IMG/VR virus record: IMGVR_UViG_3300030107_001018
Span: 1 to 21,439 of that record
Strand: one strand, 5' to 3'
DNA length: 21,439 nt
From: a virus
Below the pieces are notes generated by a model. It ran no database searches. It saw nothing but the letters and a program-made list of their open reading frames with translations, and was not told where the DNA came from. Both the position numbers and the translations under genes were made by a program. Shown in pieces: positions 13,560 through 21,439 of this stretch. How positions within the stretch are numbered: the stretch's first letter is position 1; each line of letters opens with the position of its first letter.

Positions 13560-13741
13560 AGGAAGAACTAAAGAAAAATGACTTAACAAAATTGCAGTTA
13601 GGTGTTGCCCGTGAATTGGGTTATACGCTTTCTGAATTAGTAAACAAAGTAACGCTAGAAGAGCTGTATATTTGGTCGGCTTATTTTGATCTTTTAAACG
13701 AAGAACAAGCTGCGGAGATGAAACGGGCCAAGTATCGTTAG
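13209..13741 (+). CDS. Tail assembly chaperone, -1 frameshift long form (gpGT-like)
   Basis: If the ribosome slips back one base in the A-run at 13550-13556, translation passes the TAA at 13557 and continues in the -1 frame as IKEELKKNDLTKLQLGVARE (from 13556) to KRAKYR and TAG at 13739-13741. This adds 61 residues to give about 177. The extension is a well-formed helical domain (LGYTLSELVNKVTLEELYIW) and has no start codon of its own near its beginning, so frameshifting is the natural way to make it. In lambda the G-T fusion, made at low frequency, recruits tail tube subunits to the chaperone-coated tape measure. The same role is inferred here. Confidence 0.85.
13531..13556 (+). promoter_or_regulatory. 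Programmed -1 frameshift signal
   Basis: The in-frame heptamer A AAA AAA (13550-13556) fits the X XXY YYZ rule and is followed at once by the UAA stop; C CCA AAA (13547-13553) overlaps it. About ten bases upstream is a Shine-Dalgarno-like AGGGAGAAG (13531-13539), as in dnaX, which can stimulate backward slipping. The stop in the next codon also favours pausing. No strong downstream hairpin is evident by eye. Confidence 0.83.
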
Positions 13742-13765
13742 AATAAATAAAAAAGAACGAAACAA

Positions 13766-15913
13766 GTGGCTGTTGCTTCAGTAAAATTTGATTTTATTAC
13801 GGGGCCAGCCGCAGCCGCAGCCGCGAAGTTAAAAGTCAAGACAGAACAATTAGCAAAGTCGGTGACAAAGCTCCAGCGTATTAATGAAGCCGCTTGGACA
13901 AAATTTGGGAACAAGGTAAGGAAGACAAGGCGAAAAGTGCAGACAGATATGGAGAAGTTAAAACGTGCAATAGGTGGTTTAAATATTGGAAGTTTAGTTG
14001 CAGGAGCAGGATTAGGTTTCTTTGCTAAAAATGCAGTTCAAACGGCGGGAAAAGCGCAAGCGTTAGAAGTTCGGATGAAGTTATTAACAGAGCAATATGG
14101 GGAATATGAAAAAGCGCAAGCGATAGCTTCAAGAGCTTCAAAAGTCTTTGGAATGTCAAATATTGAAGCGGCTGACAGTGTTACAAATATCATTGGCCGA
14201 TTAAGACCATTAGGTGTTTCGATGGAAGACATTGAAACAACTTTCTTTGGCTTTAATACAGCAGCAACAACGGCTGGAGTTTCTGCGGCGGAAGCTTCAG
14301 GAGCTTTTAGGCAGTTGGCTCAGGCGTTAGGTTCTGGAAGATTACAAGGTGATGAATTTAGAAGTTTGGCGGAACAAGTTCCTACGCTGTTAAAACCAAT
14401 TGCGGATGAATTAGGTACAACGGTTGGAGGATTAAAAGAACTTGGTTCTCAAGGAAAAATAACTTCAGATGTTGTTATTCGGGCGTTAAAAACAATTGAG
14501 GAAGAAGGAGGAGGAGCTGTTGAAGCAATCGTTTCTCAAAGTGCTCTACAAAGATTTAAAGAATTTCAAAACGCAATGGAAGATCTTTCTGTTGCTGTTG
14601 GTAAACAACTTCTTCCAGCTATTACACCTGTTATAAAAGCAATGACAGCGTTAGTTGGCTGGTTTGCAAAATTAGATCCTTTTGTTCAAAAAATAGTAAT
14701 TGGTTTAACAGCCTTAGCAGGTGTTGTTGTAATCGTTGGGCCAGCAATCGTGACGTTGGCTTCTGGTATCGCCGCGCTAAAAGTTGGAATTGTAGCGGCT
14801 GGTGGTTTAGGAGTCCTTACGACGGCGGCTATTGCCTTGACAGGTAAATTCTTATTAGCTGCTGCTGCTGTTTGGGGTCTTTATAAAGCAATTAAATGGC
14901 TTGTTGACAAAATAAAAGGTGTTGATAGTCCTATGGATAAATTTGAAAAAGGAATCCAAGAGGGGTCAGTATCAGCAGAAGACGCAAAATGGAAAATAAG
15001 AGAATTAGGAACTGAGATTGAATTGTTGCAAAAGAAGTTGGATAAATTAGGAGATTCAAGAGGTGAAAAGAAACTAGCGGCAAGACTTAAATCACAAATA
15101 GAAGGCAAAGAAGGAGAGATAACAGGTATAAAAGACGCTGTTGCGGGACAAGATCAAATGAAGGCATGGGAGGATGCAACTGGCAAACAATGGGAAACCT
15201 ACGAAGTTGAAGGAGTTGGCACGTTTAACCGCTTAACGGGAGCGTATGTAGGAATGACGGCAAAGATGAAGCAAGCAGCAGAAGATTTAGCTGCAACAGA
15301 ATCAGCAGCCGCTAAGAAGAGAGAAGAGGATACAAAAAAATGGGAAGAAACTTTATTGCAAGTAAAAACAACAATTGCTGATGGATTACACGGAGCAATT
15401 ATGGGACTAATAGATGGAACTAAATCTCTTGGCGAATCACTTGCTGGAGTCGCTAAACAGCTTGCAAGTATGTTCTTGAAGAAAGCGATTTTCTCAGCGT
15501 TTGGTCTTCCTATGGCTGAAGGTGGCTATGCCTCTGGAGGATTTAAAGCATTTGCCTCTGGTGGAATGGTTACAAAACCAACAATGGGACTTGTGGGAGA
15601 AGCAGGTGAGGATGAGTACGTTATTCCAGCCTCTAAGATGGCTCAGTCAATGCAACGGTATTCAGCAGGTGCTAGGGGTGATTCTGTTATCCCTGGTACT
15701 GGTCAATCATCCTCAGGAGGAGCATCTGGTTCGTCAACAACAGTCAACTACTCTGGGCCAATATTGAACTTTAATTCTGAAGAATTTGTTCCTAAATCTG
15801 CTATCGGTCAAATCATCAATTCAGCAGCATCTAAAGGTGCGTCAGCAGGAGAAGCACGAACATTATCTACACTAAGAAATAGTAGAAGCACTAGATCAAG
15901 GATTGGAATGTAA
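13766..15913 (+). CDS. Tail length tape measure protein
   Basis: 715 residues from a GTG start. Residues ~95-260 form the tape measure N-terminal domain, with KVFGMSNIEAADSVTNIIGR (126-145) and the diagnostic SGRLQGDEFRSLAEQVPTLL (190-209), GGLKELGSQGKITSDVVIRA (221-240). Hydrophobic membrane-like helices span about 308-378. The C-terminus carries Gly-rich repeats (GGYASGGF near 586) and LVGEAGEDEYVIPASKM (~608-624), as in lambda-type tape measures. It sets tail length: at about 0.15 nm per residue the tail would be roughly 100 nm. It also helps DNA cross the inner membrane. It follows the chaperone frames by 24 bases. Confidence 0.94.
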   Translation: MAVASVKFDFITGPAAAAAAKLKVKTEQLAKSVTKLQRINEAAWTKFGNKVRKTRRKVQTDMEKLKRAIGGLNIGSLVAGAGLGFFAKNAVQTAGKAQALEVRMKLLTEQYGEYEKAQAIASRASKVFGMSNIEAADSVTNIIGRLRPLGVSMEDIETTFFGFNTAATTAGVSAAEASGAFRQLAQALGSGRLQGDEFRSLAEQVPTLLKPIADELGTTVGGLKELGSQGKITSDVVIRALKTIEEEGGGAVEAIVSQSALQRFKEFQNAMEDLSVAVGKQLLPAITPVIKAMTALVGWFAKLDPFVQKIVIGLTALAGVVVIVGPAIVTLASGIAALKVGIVAAGGLGVLTTAAIALTGKFLLAAAAVWGLYKAIKWLVDKIKGVDSPMDKFEKGIQEGSVSAEDAKWKIRELGTEIELLQKKLDKLGDSRGEKKLAARLKSQIEGKEGEITGIKDAVAGQDQMKAWEDATGKQWETYEVEGVGTFNRLTGAYVGMTAKMKQAAEDLAATESAAAKKREEDTKKWEETLLQVKTTIADGLHGAIMGLIDGTKSLGESLAGVAKQLASMFLKKAIFSAFGLPMAEGGYASGGFKAFASGGMVTKPTMGLVGEAGEDEYVIPASKMAQSMQRYSAGARGDSVIPGTGQSSSGGASGSSTTVNYSGPILNFNSEEFVPKSAIGQIINSAASKGASAGEARTLSTLRNSRSTRSRIGM

Positions 15914-16383
15914 TGACTGTTGTTGCCTTAACTGCTTTCCTCACTGTTAAAAAATCTAATGGTGATGTTGAACATAGATTTCAAAATGGCAAACATGAAG
16001 GTGTAGACGGGTATGACTTCCTGTCTTTTATATATCAAGGAGCTGCAATGAATCGTTCTGGTGATAACTTAGAAGCTTCAATTATCCTTGCTAATAATCC
16101 TATAAGCATGGGTCATGTTAAAGAGTTTGTGACAAATAAATATCAGATATTGGTTGAAACATTCTTAATGGATACCAATTTTAATAAAGATACTGCTGCA
16201 AAAAATGATGGAAAGCTAACAGGTGAGCAATGGTTAGCAGCTTCAATGAGATACGATCCACAGTCGATTGAGTTGTTGTTAAGTTCTGCTATAGATGCCG
16301 TTGGTGCAAACGCTCCACAGCAAACACTGACTAAAAGTAGGTGTTCTCATCTCCCTTTGACTGGACAGATTCAAAATCTTTGA
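15913..16383 (+). CDS. Minor tail protein (distal tail, lambda gpL/M-position)
   Basis: 156 residues, starting in the TAATG that ends the tape measure gene. Beta-rich: VALTAFLTVKKSNGDVEHRF near the N-terminus, GYDFLSFIYQGAAMNRSGDN (~33-52), then QILVETFLMDTNF and a C-terminal segment SIELLLSSAIDAVGANAPQQ followed by LTKSRCSHLPLTGQ. The LTxxxxxxLPxTGxI-type end and the position between tape measure and NlpC-like gene indicate a minor tail protein that caps the tube below the tape measure. Unlike lambda gpL, only one Cys is present near the C-terminus, so an Fe-S cluster is unlikely. The exact counterpart is uncertain. Confidence 0.7.
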   Translation: MTVVALTAFLTVKKSNGDVEHRFQNGKHEGVDGYDFLSFIYQGAAMNRSGDNLEASIILANNPISMGHVKEFVTNKYQILVETFLMDTNFNKDTAAKNDGKLTGEQWLAASMRYDPQSIELLLSSAIDAVGANAPQQTLTKSRCSHLPLTGQIQNL

Positions 16384-16778
16384 AGCCTTACGAATTAATT
16401 GGTCTTCCTTATCGTTTAGGTGCTGATCCTGTAAAACATAAAGCTGGTGATTGCTTATCTTTGGTTCGTACAGTATTAGCTAATTATGGTTTTACTGTTC
16501 CTCAAGGAGAGCGTGATTGGTATCGAAGATTAAAGAAAAAAGACTACAGTATCTTTTTTGAAGAATTAAATAGGTGGGGAGTTGAATCACCCCCTAAACT
16601 AGGAACAATTGGCTTATGCAAATCAGATGATGGTTATGGCATGGCTGCTTATTACGAGGACGGATGGCTGAGTTACCGAAGGACATTAGAAGACCAGGTG
16701 GTGATATGGTCTCCGCTAGAAGCCCTTTTGGTCGTAGGGTGCTACTTCCAACGGAAGCCGACCTTTGTAATTCTTTAG
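16341..16778 (+). CDS. NlpC/P60-like tail protein (lambda gpK-position), possibly inactive
   Basis: 145 residues from a GTG start overlapping the upstream gene by 43 bases. YELIGLPYRLGADPVKHKAG (17-36) leads into GDCLSLVRTVL (36-46), where Cys38 aligns with the catalytic Cys of NlpC/P60 peptidases in phage tail tips. ERDWYRRLKKKDYSIFFEEL (57-76) is typical of the phage subgroup. The place where the catalytic His would be expected reads GYGMAAYYEDGWLSY (98-112) with no His, so enzyme activity is doubtful and the domain may be structural. In active relatives it opens peptidoglycan during DNA entry. The end overlaps the J-like gene by 115 bases. Confidence 0.72.
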   Translation: MFSSPFDWTDSKSLKPYELIGLPYRLGADPVKHKAGDCLSLVRTVLANYGFTVPQGERDWYRRLKKKDYSIFFEELNRWGVESPPKLGTIGLCKSDDGYGMAAYYEDGWLSYRRTLEDQVVIWSPLEALLVVGCYFQRKPTFVIL

Positions 16779-19700
16779 GTTTAACAGAAGAAGAATATTT
16801 TAAATTTTTAGAAGGTGTAGAAGCAAAAGTAAAAGAACGTCCAGAAGCTTATGGATTAGTACCTGATATTGTTAATGGTCCTGCTGCTGTTGCTGTTTTT
16901 TGGAAAGCGGGAGCTTTGACTATTTGGGGGCAAATCGCTGTTGGTGTTGCTTTAACTTATGTATCCCATTTATTAACGCCAAAACCTCCTAGTCAAAAAC
17001 AAGGGCAAGCTGTAAGAACAGCAGATATAGCAGGATCTAAAAGGTTTGCTCCACAACATAGCTTCAACAGTGTTCAAGAATTAGCACTTTTAGGAGATTT
17101 AGTTCCTCTTGTTTTTACTAAATATCAAGAACTAGGTGGTCGAGAGTATGGCGGTATTAGGGTTAATTCTCAAGTGATGTGGTCACAGCTTCTTAGCTTT
17201 GGTCGTTTTCAACAATTAAAAATTCTTGCTTTATTTTCATTAGGTGAATTAGGTTTAAAGTATGATGGACCTGATTTTGAAGGTTACGCAATTGGTGATT
17301 TATTAATCTCTAATTATCACGCTGAGAAAATATATAAAGTTCGTACAATTGATAACGCTTATTTACCTGGAAGTGAAACAAGTATTCCTTTCTTATCAGG
17401 AGGGAAAACGGACAATAATGTTTTTAACGATGATGTTTTTAAGATTGATGATGGAACTGGGCATTTTGAAGAATATTTTTGTGGGACAAGAAACCCAACA
17501 ACACAAGCTGCTTTTGGTTTAAGTTCACCAATGCCTAACTGCACTTGGTTTGGTCTTCCTTATGAATTAATTCGTTGGGGTGATATTAATAAAGACACTA
17601 GACCTGGAATTAGAATACAAGTTCGTAAACGAGTAAAAAACTTAGGCTTATGGCCTATGAGGGCTGGTTTTGCTGCTGGTGGAACTACTAATCAAAAAGC
17701 AGGTTTAGATCCAGTGCCTGTTGGAACTGAGTTAACTTATCAAGTTGTAGGAGGTTCTGATAATAGTGAGACAAGCGATGATAATGTCCTTGCTTTTCAG
17801 AAAAATGATACAAGACATATTGGTCGTCATGGTGTTGAAGATGTTGATGCAATCAGTATTTCTGTAAGAGAAGCAACTGACGGGTACATATCAAAAGGAG
17901 AGCAATATATGGCTGGAACAGCTTTAGTCACATGCACAATGGGAGGCGACAATTTAGCTTATCCTGGTGCTCCGTGGGAAGGTCGTAAGTCACAAACAAG
18001 ACAGTACACTTTCAAGGTTATTCAAAAGGGATATTACGAGTGCTTGCCTAATGCAGATTTATCTACGCATTGTTTAAACCCTGAATGGAATACAAGCGGT
18101 AATCATTGGACCGTTCCAAATAGCAACCCTAATGAATTTTATTACGAACAAAATAAAAATGAAATCTTTCCTCCACATACAAGATATGCCTTGCAAAAAA
18201 CAACAATAGGTAGTGTTTCTAACAATAGAGATTGTGATATTACAGAAATAGGTTTGAAGTCAAAAGTTTTTAAACAGATGCAGTTTGCAAACGTAAATAG
18301 TAAGCCTACAGAAGGAGATATTGTTAGTGCAATCAATGATAGAAATCCTATATCATTAGGACAAGTTCAAACTTATTTAAACAGAATAAGTTTCTTTAAA
18401 TTATTAGTAAGAAAAGCTGGATCAGATGAAGAATGGTCTGATGATCATTGGGTTAAACCTAATAATGTAAATAATCATTCGGGGCTATTTTGTGTAAAAG
18501 GAAACACCCCTGAATTTCAATATAACTATATAAGAATTGCTCATCCCAATGGTCAGTATGAATATAGATTTTTCCCTTGGCCTGGTAATGATGTCATTAG
18601 AAAAGTTGCAGGAGGAGAAAGTTTAACCGCATGTTTGTTAAACGCAAATGGAGCGTCAAGTTTAGACTTAGCAGCTAAGTTTTCTTCAGGGCCAAATAAT
18701 ATTTATACGATTTATTTTGCTGGCCTTTTAGAGTTTGGATTAACAAAACAATCTTTAAGTAATAAAGAATGGAATTTAGGCAATCCTGGTGTTGCTGATA
18801 CTGTTACTTATGATGTAGTTAGCTTGGCAAAAAATACTTATCAGGAAAGATCTAGCTTTGGAGCTGGAGATATTAGTACTAAAAGACAAAATACATTTGT
18901 TTGGAATTGGCAGGGTAATGCTAAATTCTATGGACCACAAGCAACAAGTTATCCAACATCTTATACGGATGCGACAGATAATCATACATTAATAAAACAT
19001 TTTGATATTCCTGGAGATCCTGCCCGTCGTTTCGTACTATATATAAATCCTTCAGACGTTACTCCTAACAATGAGGGTAGGGACGGACCAGAGTGGCCTG
19101 TAGCGATAGGAGTTTTTGCTGCTGATGCAACATCTCATCAACAGGTAAAGTTTGAATATACAATCGCAGAAAGTGGCTTTAAAGGTTATTACGAACCAAT
19201 ATTAAATGACAGCCTTCCTGGTGCAGGTGGAAATGGACATCCAGGTGGAATTACTGATCTTTATTATGTAAGAAAAGTTGAAGAAATAAGTGTCCCAAAT
19301 GATCCTTTAATTAATGGACTAATAGTACCAACACATAATGAAGATGATAATGAAGATGAGATTGCAAAAGGAGATGGTTTAACTGTAAAAATGAATGTAT
19401 GGGAAAACCCTACTTATGGATATATTTATGCAAATTGGACCATAGAAAATAAAGGTGATGGAGATTATAGACCAGGAGATAAAGTTTATATTCCTGCTGT
19501 AGAACATCCATCAGATGATTCTGTTGTTGTTCCTGCTCAAATTGTCGATCTTAATATTGATGAAATTACAACTAGAGATGATATAGGAAGTGATATTCCT
19601 TCTGAATTAAATCCTTATGATGTTGCTGCTGATTTCTGGAAATATCAAGGAGATAGATCAAGTCATTTAGATGGCCCTGAACATCGTGTCGTGTATGTAA

Positions 19701-20902
19701 ATGAAATCATAAAAACAACAGGAAACGAAAGAGCAACTTATAGAGATTTAGCTTATGCAGGGTTAAGAATTGATAGTTCAAAAGAGTGGACAAATTTCAC
19801 TCAGTTTTCTGCCTATTTTAGAAAAGGAATAAAAGTTACAAAAGCACCTTTTATTACTTATGGTAATAAAGAAGAAACAAATTTATTTCCTGAAATTGCT
19901 TACGCTTTATTGACAGATAAAAAGCTAGGAGCAGGAAAAGTTATTCCAAAAGAGTCAGTAAATATTGTGGATATGGATAAAGCTGCACAGTTTTGTCAAG
20001 CTAACCGTTTCTTCTGGGATGGAATGATCTCAAACAGGGTTAATTTAAGAGACTTTATTTTTGAACAAGGGACTTATTGCTTATTAGATTTCACGATTGT
20101 TGGAGGTCAATTTAGCTTGTATCCTACTGTTCCTTTTAATAGTGATTACACAATAAATTACATTGCTAAACCTGAAATAAAAGCAATGTTTACCGATGGA
20201 AATATTAAAGATTTACAAGTTAATTTCCTTGCCCCTGAAGACAGACAAACATTTAGAGCAAATGTTTTATGGAGAAAAGAAAAGTTAAATGGTTTTGCTG
20301 AAACTAAATCAGTCATTGTCAGGCTTGAAGGATCGGACCATGAAGACGATCCAGTAGAAACGTATGACTTAAGTGGTTTCTGTACTTCTTTAAATCATGC
20401 AATAATTTATGCAAAATATGTTTTAAGCGTTAGAGAATATACAGACCATTCAATTAATTTTAAAACGGCTCCTCATTATGTAAACGGTCTAAAGCCAGGT
20501 GATTATATAAGGGTATTTTCAACAACAAATCATACAAGTCGATTTAATAATGGAGCGATTCTTGAAGATGGCACTGTTGTAAGTAAAGACACAATTACAG
20601 GCTCTAAAGATTTTTATTATTGGAATCCTTCTAGTGAAGAAGTGCTAGAAGCCACTGTTGATTTTTCTAATGCAAGTGCAGTCAAAGCATACGCTGGAAC
20701 GTTATTTACTATTAAAGAAACTGGGAATACAGATCAATGCTATAAAGTTGAAAGTATTACGTTTGGAGAAGATGGTTTGATTGATCTATCTGGTTCGTAC
20801 GTCAAATTAACTGATGCAAGTCATGTGAACGGAGAAGGCAGGTTGGCTATATTGCAAGGATGGGGGCAGGGGTCTTCATCTCGTTTTGTTATTGAGGATT
20901 AA
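16664..20902 (+). CDS. J-like tail tip / central host-specificity protein
   Basis: 1412 residues, longer than lambda J (1132). The N-terminus (SARSPFGRRVLLPTEADLC, 17-35; LGLTEEEYFKFLEG) and a hydrophobic helix (ALTIWGQIAVGVALTYVSHL, 84-103) are typical of phage tail-tip J proteins, followed by SFNSVQELALLGDLVPLVF (133-151) and VNSQVMWSQLLSFGRFQQLK (167-186). A core with HRVVYVNEI, ATYRDLAYAGLRID and the tail_3-like block NLFPEIAYALLTDKKLGAGK (~1070-1090) lies near 1000-1150, and a beta-rich C-terminus with GLKPGDYIRVFS follows. Residues ~350-960 are an unrecognised beta-rich region that may hold receptor-binding parts. Two starts are possible: ATG 16664 (GAGGA upstream) or ATG 16706 (AGGTGGTGAT upstream). 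Confidence 0.9.
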   Translation: MAELPKDIRRPGGDMVSARSPFGRRVLLPTEADLCNSLGLTEEEYFKFLEGVEAKVKERPEAYGLVPDIVNGPAAVAVFWKAGALTIWGQIAVGVALTYVSHLLTPKPPSQKQGQAVRTADIAGSKRFAPQHSFNSVQELALLGDLVPLVFTKYQELGGREYGGIRVNSQVMWSQLLSFGRFQQLKILALFSLGELGLKYDGPDFEGYAIGDLLISNYHAEKIYKVRTIDNAYLPGSETSIPFLSGGKTDNNVFNDDVFKIDDGTGHFEEYFCGTRNPTTQAAFGLSSPMPNCTWFGLPYELIRWGDINKDTRPGIRIQVRKRVKNLGLWPMRAGFAAGGTTNQKAGLDPVPVGTELTYQVVGGSDNSETSDDNVLAFQKNDTRHIGRHGVEDVDAISISVREATDGYISKGEQYMAGTALVTCTMGGDNLAYPGAPWEGRKSQTRQYTFKVIQKGYYECLPNADLSTHCLNPEWNTSGNHWTVPNSNPNEFYYEQNKNEIFPPHTRYALQKTTIGSVSNNRDCDITEIGLKSKVFKQMQFANVNSKPTEGDIVSAINDRNPISLGQVQTYLNRISFFKLLVRKAGSDEEWSDDHWVKPNNVNNHSGLFCVKGNTPEFQYNYIRIAHPNGQYEYRFFPWPGNDVIRKVAGGESLTACLLNANGASSLDLAAKFSSGPNNIYTIYFAGLLEFGLTKQSLSNKEWNLGNPGVADTVTYDVVSLAKNTYQERSSFGAGDISTKRQNTFVWNWQGNAKFYGPQATSYPTSYTDATDNHTLIKHFDIPGDPARRFVLYINPSDVTPNNEGRDGPEWPVAIGVFAADATSHQQVKFEYTIAESGFKGYYEPILNDSLPGAGGNGHPGGITDLYYVRKVEEISVPNDPLINGLIVPTHNEDDNEDEIAKGDGLTVKMNVWENPTYGYIYANWTIENKGDGDYRPGDKVYIPAVEHPSDDSVVVPAQIVDLNIDEITTRDDIGSDIPSELNPYDVAADFWKYQGDRSSHLDGPEHRVVYVNEIIKTTGNERATYRDLAYAGLRIDSSKEWTNFTQFSAYFRKGIKVTKAPFITYGNKEETNLFPEIAYALLTDKKLGAGKVIPKESVNIVDMDKAAQFCQANRFFWDGMISNRVNLRDFIFEQGTYCLLDFTIVGGQFSLYPTVPFNSDYTINYIAKPEIKAMFTDGNIKDLQVNFLAPEDRQTFRANVLWRKEKLNGFAETKSVIVRLEGSDHEDDPVETYDLSGFCTSLNHAIIYAKYVLSVREYTDHSINFKTAPHYVNGLKPGDYIRVFSTTNHTSRFNNGAILEDGTVVSKDTITGSKDFYYWNPSSEEVLEATVDFSNASAVKAYAGTLFTIKETGNTDQCYKVESITFGEDGLIDLSGSYVKLTDASHVNGEGRLAILQGWGQGSSSRFVIED

Positions 20903-20905
20903 AAA

Positions 20906-21310
20906 ATGACAACTCACTTTCCTTCAATAGCTCCATCAAGCCGAACATTTACACCTGGAAGGTTCCCAAGTACTGATTTTGAATCATTAGACGGAACAAA
21001 AACACATATTCGTTTTGGTAATAAACGTGTTAATGCCACGATGACTCTTGGTTTTTCTAATCTTTCAGAGTCAGAAGTTTGGGATATTATTGAAAACTAT
21101 GAAACTGTAAACAGCACATGGGATAACCTTGAATTTTTCAATGACAAGGGTTTGCAAGGTCTTCACACTAACGACTTAGTAAGGGAGATTAGAGGCACTT
21201 ATACAGGTCTTACTTGGAGATATTCAGCACCGCCAACTGTTACAAGTACATTTAATGGATTGAGTAATGTTAGCTGCAGTTTTGTTGCTTGCTTGGATGC
21301 ACCCATATAA
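20906..21310 (+). CDS. Minor tail protein of the FTPG type
   Basis: 134 residues with GAGGA upstream of the ATG. The N-terminus PSIAPSSRTFTPGRFPSTDF (6-25) and the following IRFGNKRVNATMTLGFSNLS (35-54), then SEVWDIIENYETVN, match a small tail protein that recurs after J-like genes in marine and cyanobacterial siphoviruses; the family has no experimentally assigned role that I know of. The fold is likely a beta-sandwich, possibly a distal-tail or tail-hub part. It starts three bases after the J-like stop and is followed at 21337 by a tail-tube-like gene. Confidence 0.72.
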   Translation: MTTHFPSIAPSSRTFTPGRFPSTDFESLDGTKTHIRFGNKRVNATMTLGFSNLSESEVWDIIENYETVNSTWDNLEFFNDKGLQGLHTNDLVREIRGTYTGLTWRYSAPPTVTSTFNGLSNVSCSFVACLDAPI

Positions 21311-21336
21311 TAAGAACAACGTTTTAATTTAAGGTT

Positions 21337-21439
21337 GTGGGTTTTTATTCTGGACGTGATGGAGAGCTCTACATAGGGAGCACCGTTTTAAACGCCACTA
21401 AAGCAGCCAAGGTTCAATCTTGGTCTTTTTCTAGTTCAA
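21337..21439 (+). CDS. Second tail-tube-like protein, N-terminal fragment
   Basis: Only the first 34 codons are in the window, reading from a GTG at 21337 after an in-frame stop at 21325-21327. The visible protein MGFYSGRDGELYIGSTVLNA then TKAAKVQSWSFSSS has the same strand pattern as the tail tube protein at 12370 (GALYYKPAG ... GQVQSWSFEV) but without its ~90-residue insertion. The two genes share the 18-base word GTTCAATCTTGGTCTTTT (12748-12765 and 21412-21429). It is probably a paralogous tube-like or tail-fibre-adaptor protein. The rest lies beyond the window. Confidence 0.62.
   Translation, partial: MGFYSGRDGELYIGSTVLNATKAAKVQSWSFSSS

Noticed and set aside
13557-13741. The region after the short chaperone as plain non-coding spacer, or a sequencing error splitting one gene
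   Set aside because: The -1 frame is open for 61 codons and the slippery run is in the exact register expected for programmed frameshifting in this gene family, so a functional signal is more likely than an error.
15501-15767. 88-codon + strand frame inside the tape measure gene
   Set aside because: It overlaps the conserved Gly-rich and VGEAGEDEYVIP end of the tape measure in another frame; no ribosome site and no recognisable protein.
1-21439. tRNA genes, CRISPR arrays, insertion sequences or an integrase
   Set aside because: No regular spacer-repeat array, cloverleaf-like gene, transposase or recombinase motif was seen on reading through both strands by eye.

Overview
This window is about 21.4 kb of the structural (virion morphogenesis) region of a tailed double-stranded DNA phage or prophage. 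It has a long non-contractile, lambda/HK97-like tail: tail tube, gpG/gpGT-type chaperones, tape measure and J-like tail tip are present, and no sheath or baseplate wedge was seen. The DNA is AT-leaning and the genes are tightly packed, with many ATGA or TAATG overlaps and several weak Shine-Dalgarno sites. Protein styles (a DUF4055-type portal, the FTPG-type minor tail protein, and the small beta-rich proteins beside the capsid) resemble phages of marine picocyanobacteria and marine metagenomic siphoviruses. The host cannot be proven from the sequence; a cyanobacterial or other marine bacterial host is my inference.

Layout: (1) 1-600 is the 3' end of a VapE/D5-type replication ATPase. (2) 601-815 is non-coding and carries a cluster of GTTCC/GGAAC words around a very AT-rich core, a candidate origin or operator region with a possible promoter. 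(3) 816-2730 holds a small unknown gene, then the small and large terminase subunits. (4) 2746-9809 is the head module: portal; a MuF-like head protein fused to a C-terminal zinc-metallopeptidase-like (HETGH) domain; a 63-aa gene overlapping it behind a perfect Shine-Dalgarno; a 345-aa extremely basic protein; an 82-aa acidic gene on the minus strand (the only minus-strand gene); a scaffold; and the major capsid protein. (5) 9823-13128 is the decoration, connector and tail tube module, ended by a strong intrinsic terminator at 13142-13170. (6) 13209-21310 is the tail module: chaperones made by programmed -1 frameshifting, tape measure, minor tail proteins, a degenerate NlpC/P60-like protein and a 1412-aa J-like tail tip. 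(7) 21337-21439 is the start of a second tail-tube-like gene.

Together these genes package DNA (terminase into the portal), build the procapsid (portal, scaffold, capsid, MuF), seal the head (connector, stopper and neck proteins) and build a tail whose length is set by the tape measure. The least conventional parts are the MuF-metallopeptidase fusion with its overlapping partner gene, the highly basic protein facing an antisense acidic gene, the iteron-like cluster with an AT-rich core next to the replication gene, and two related tail-tube-type genes of which one carries an inserted domain. No integrase, lysis genes, tRNA or CRISPR array was seen.
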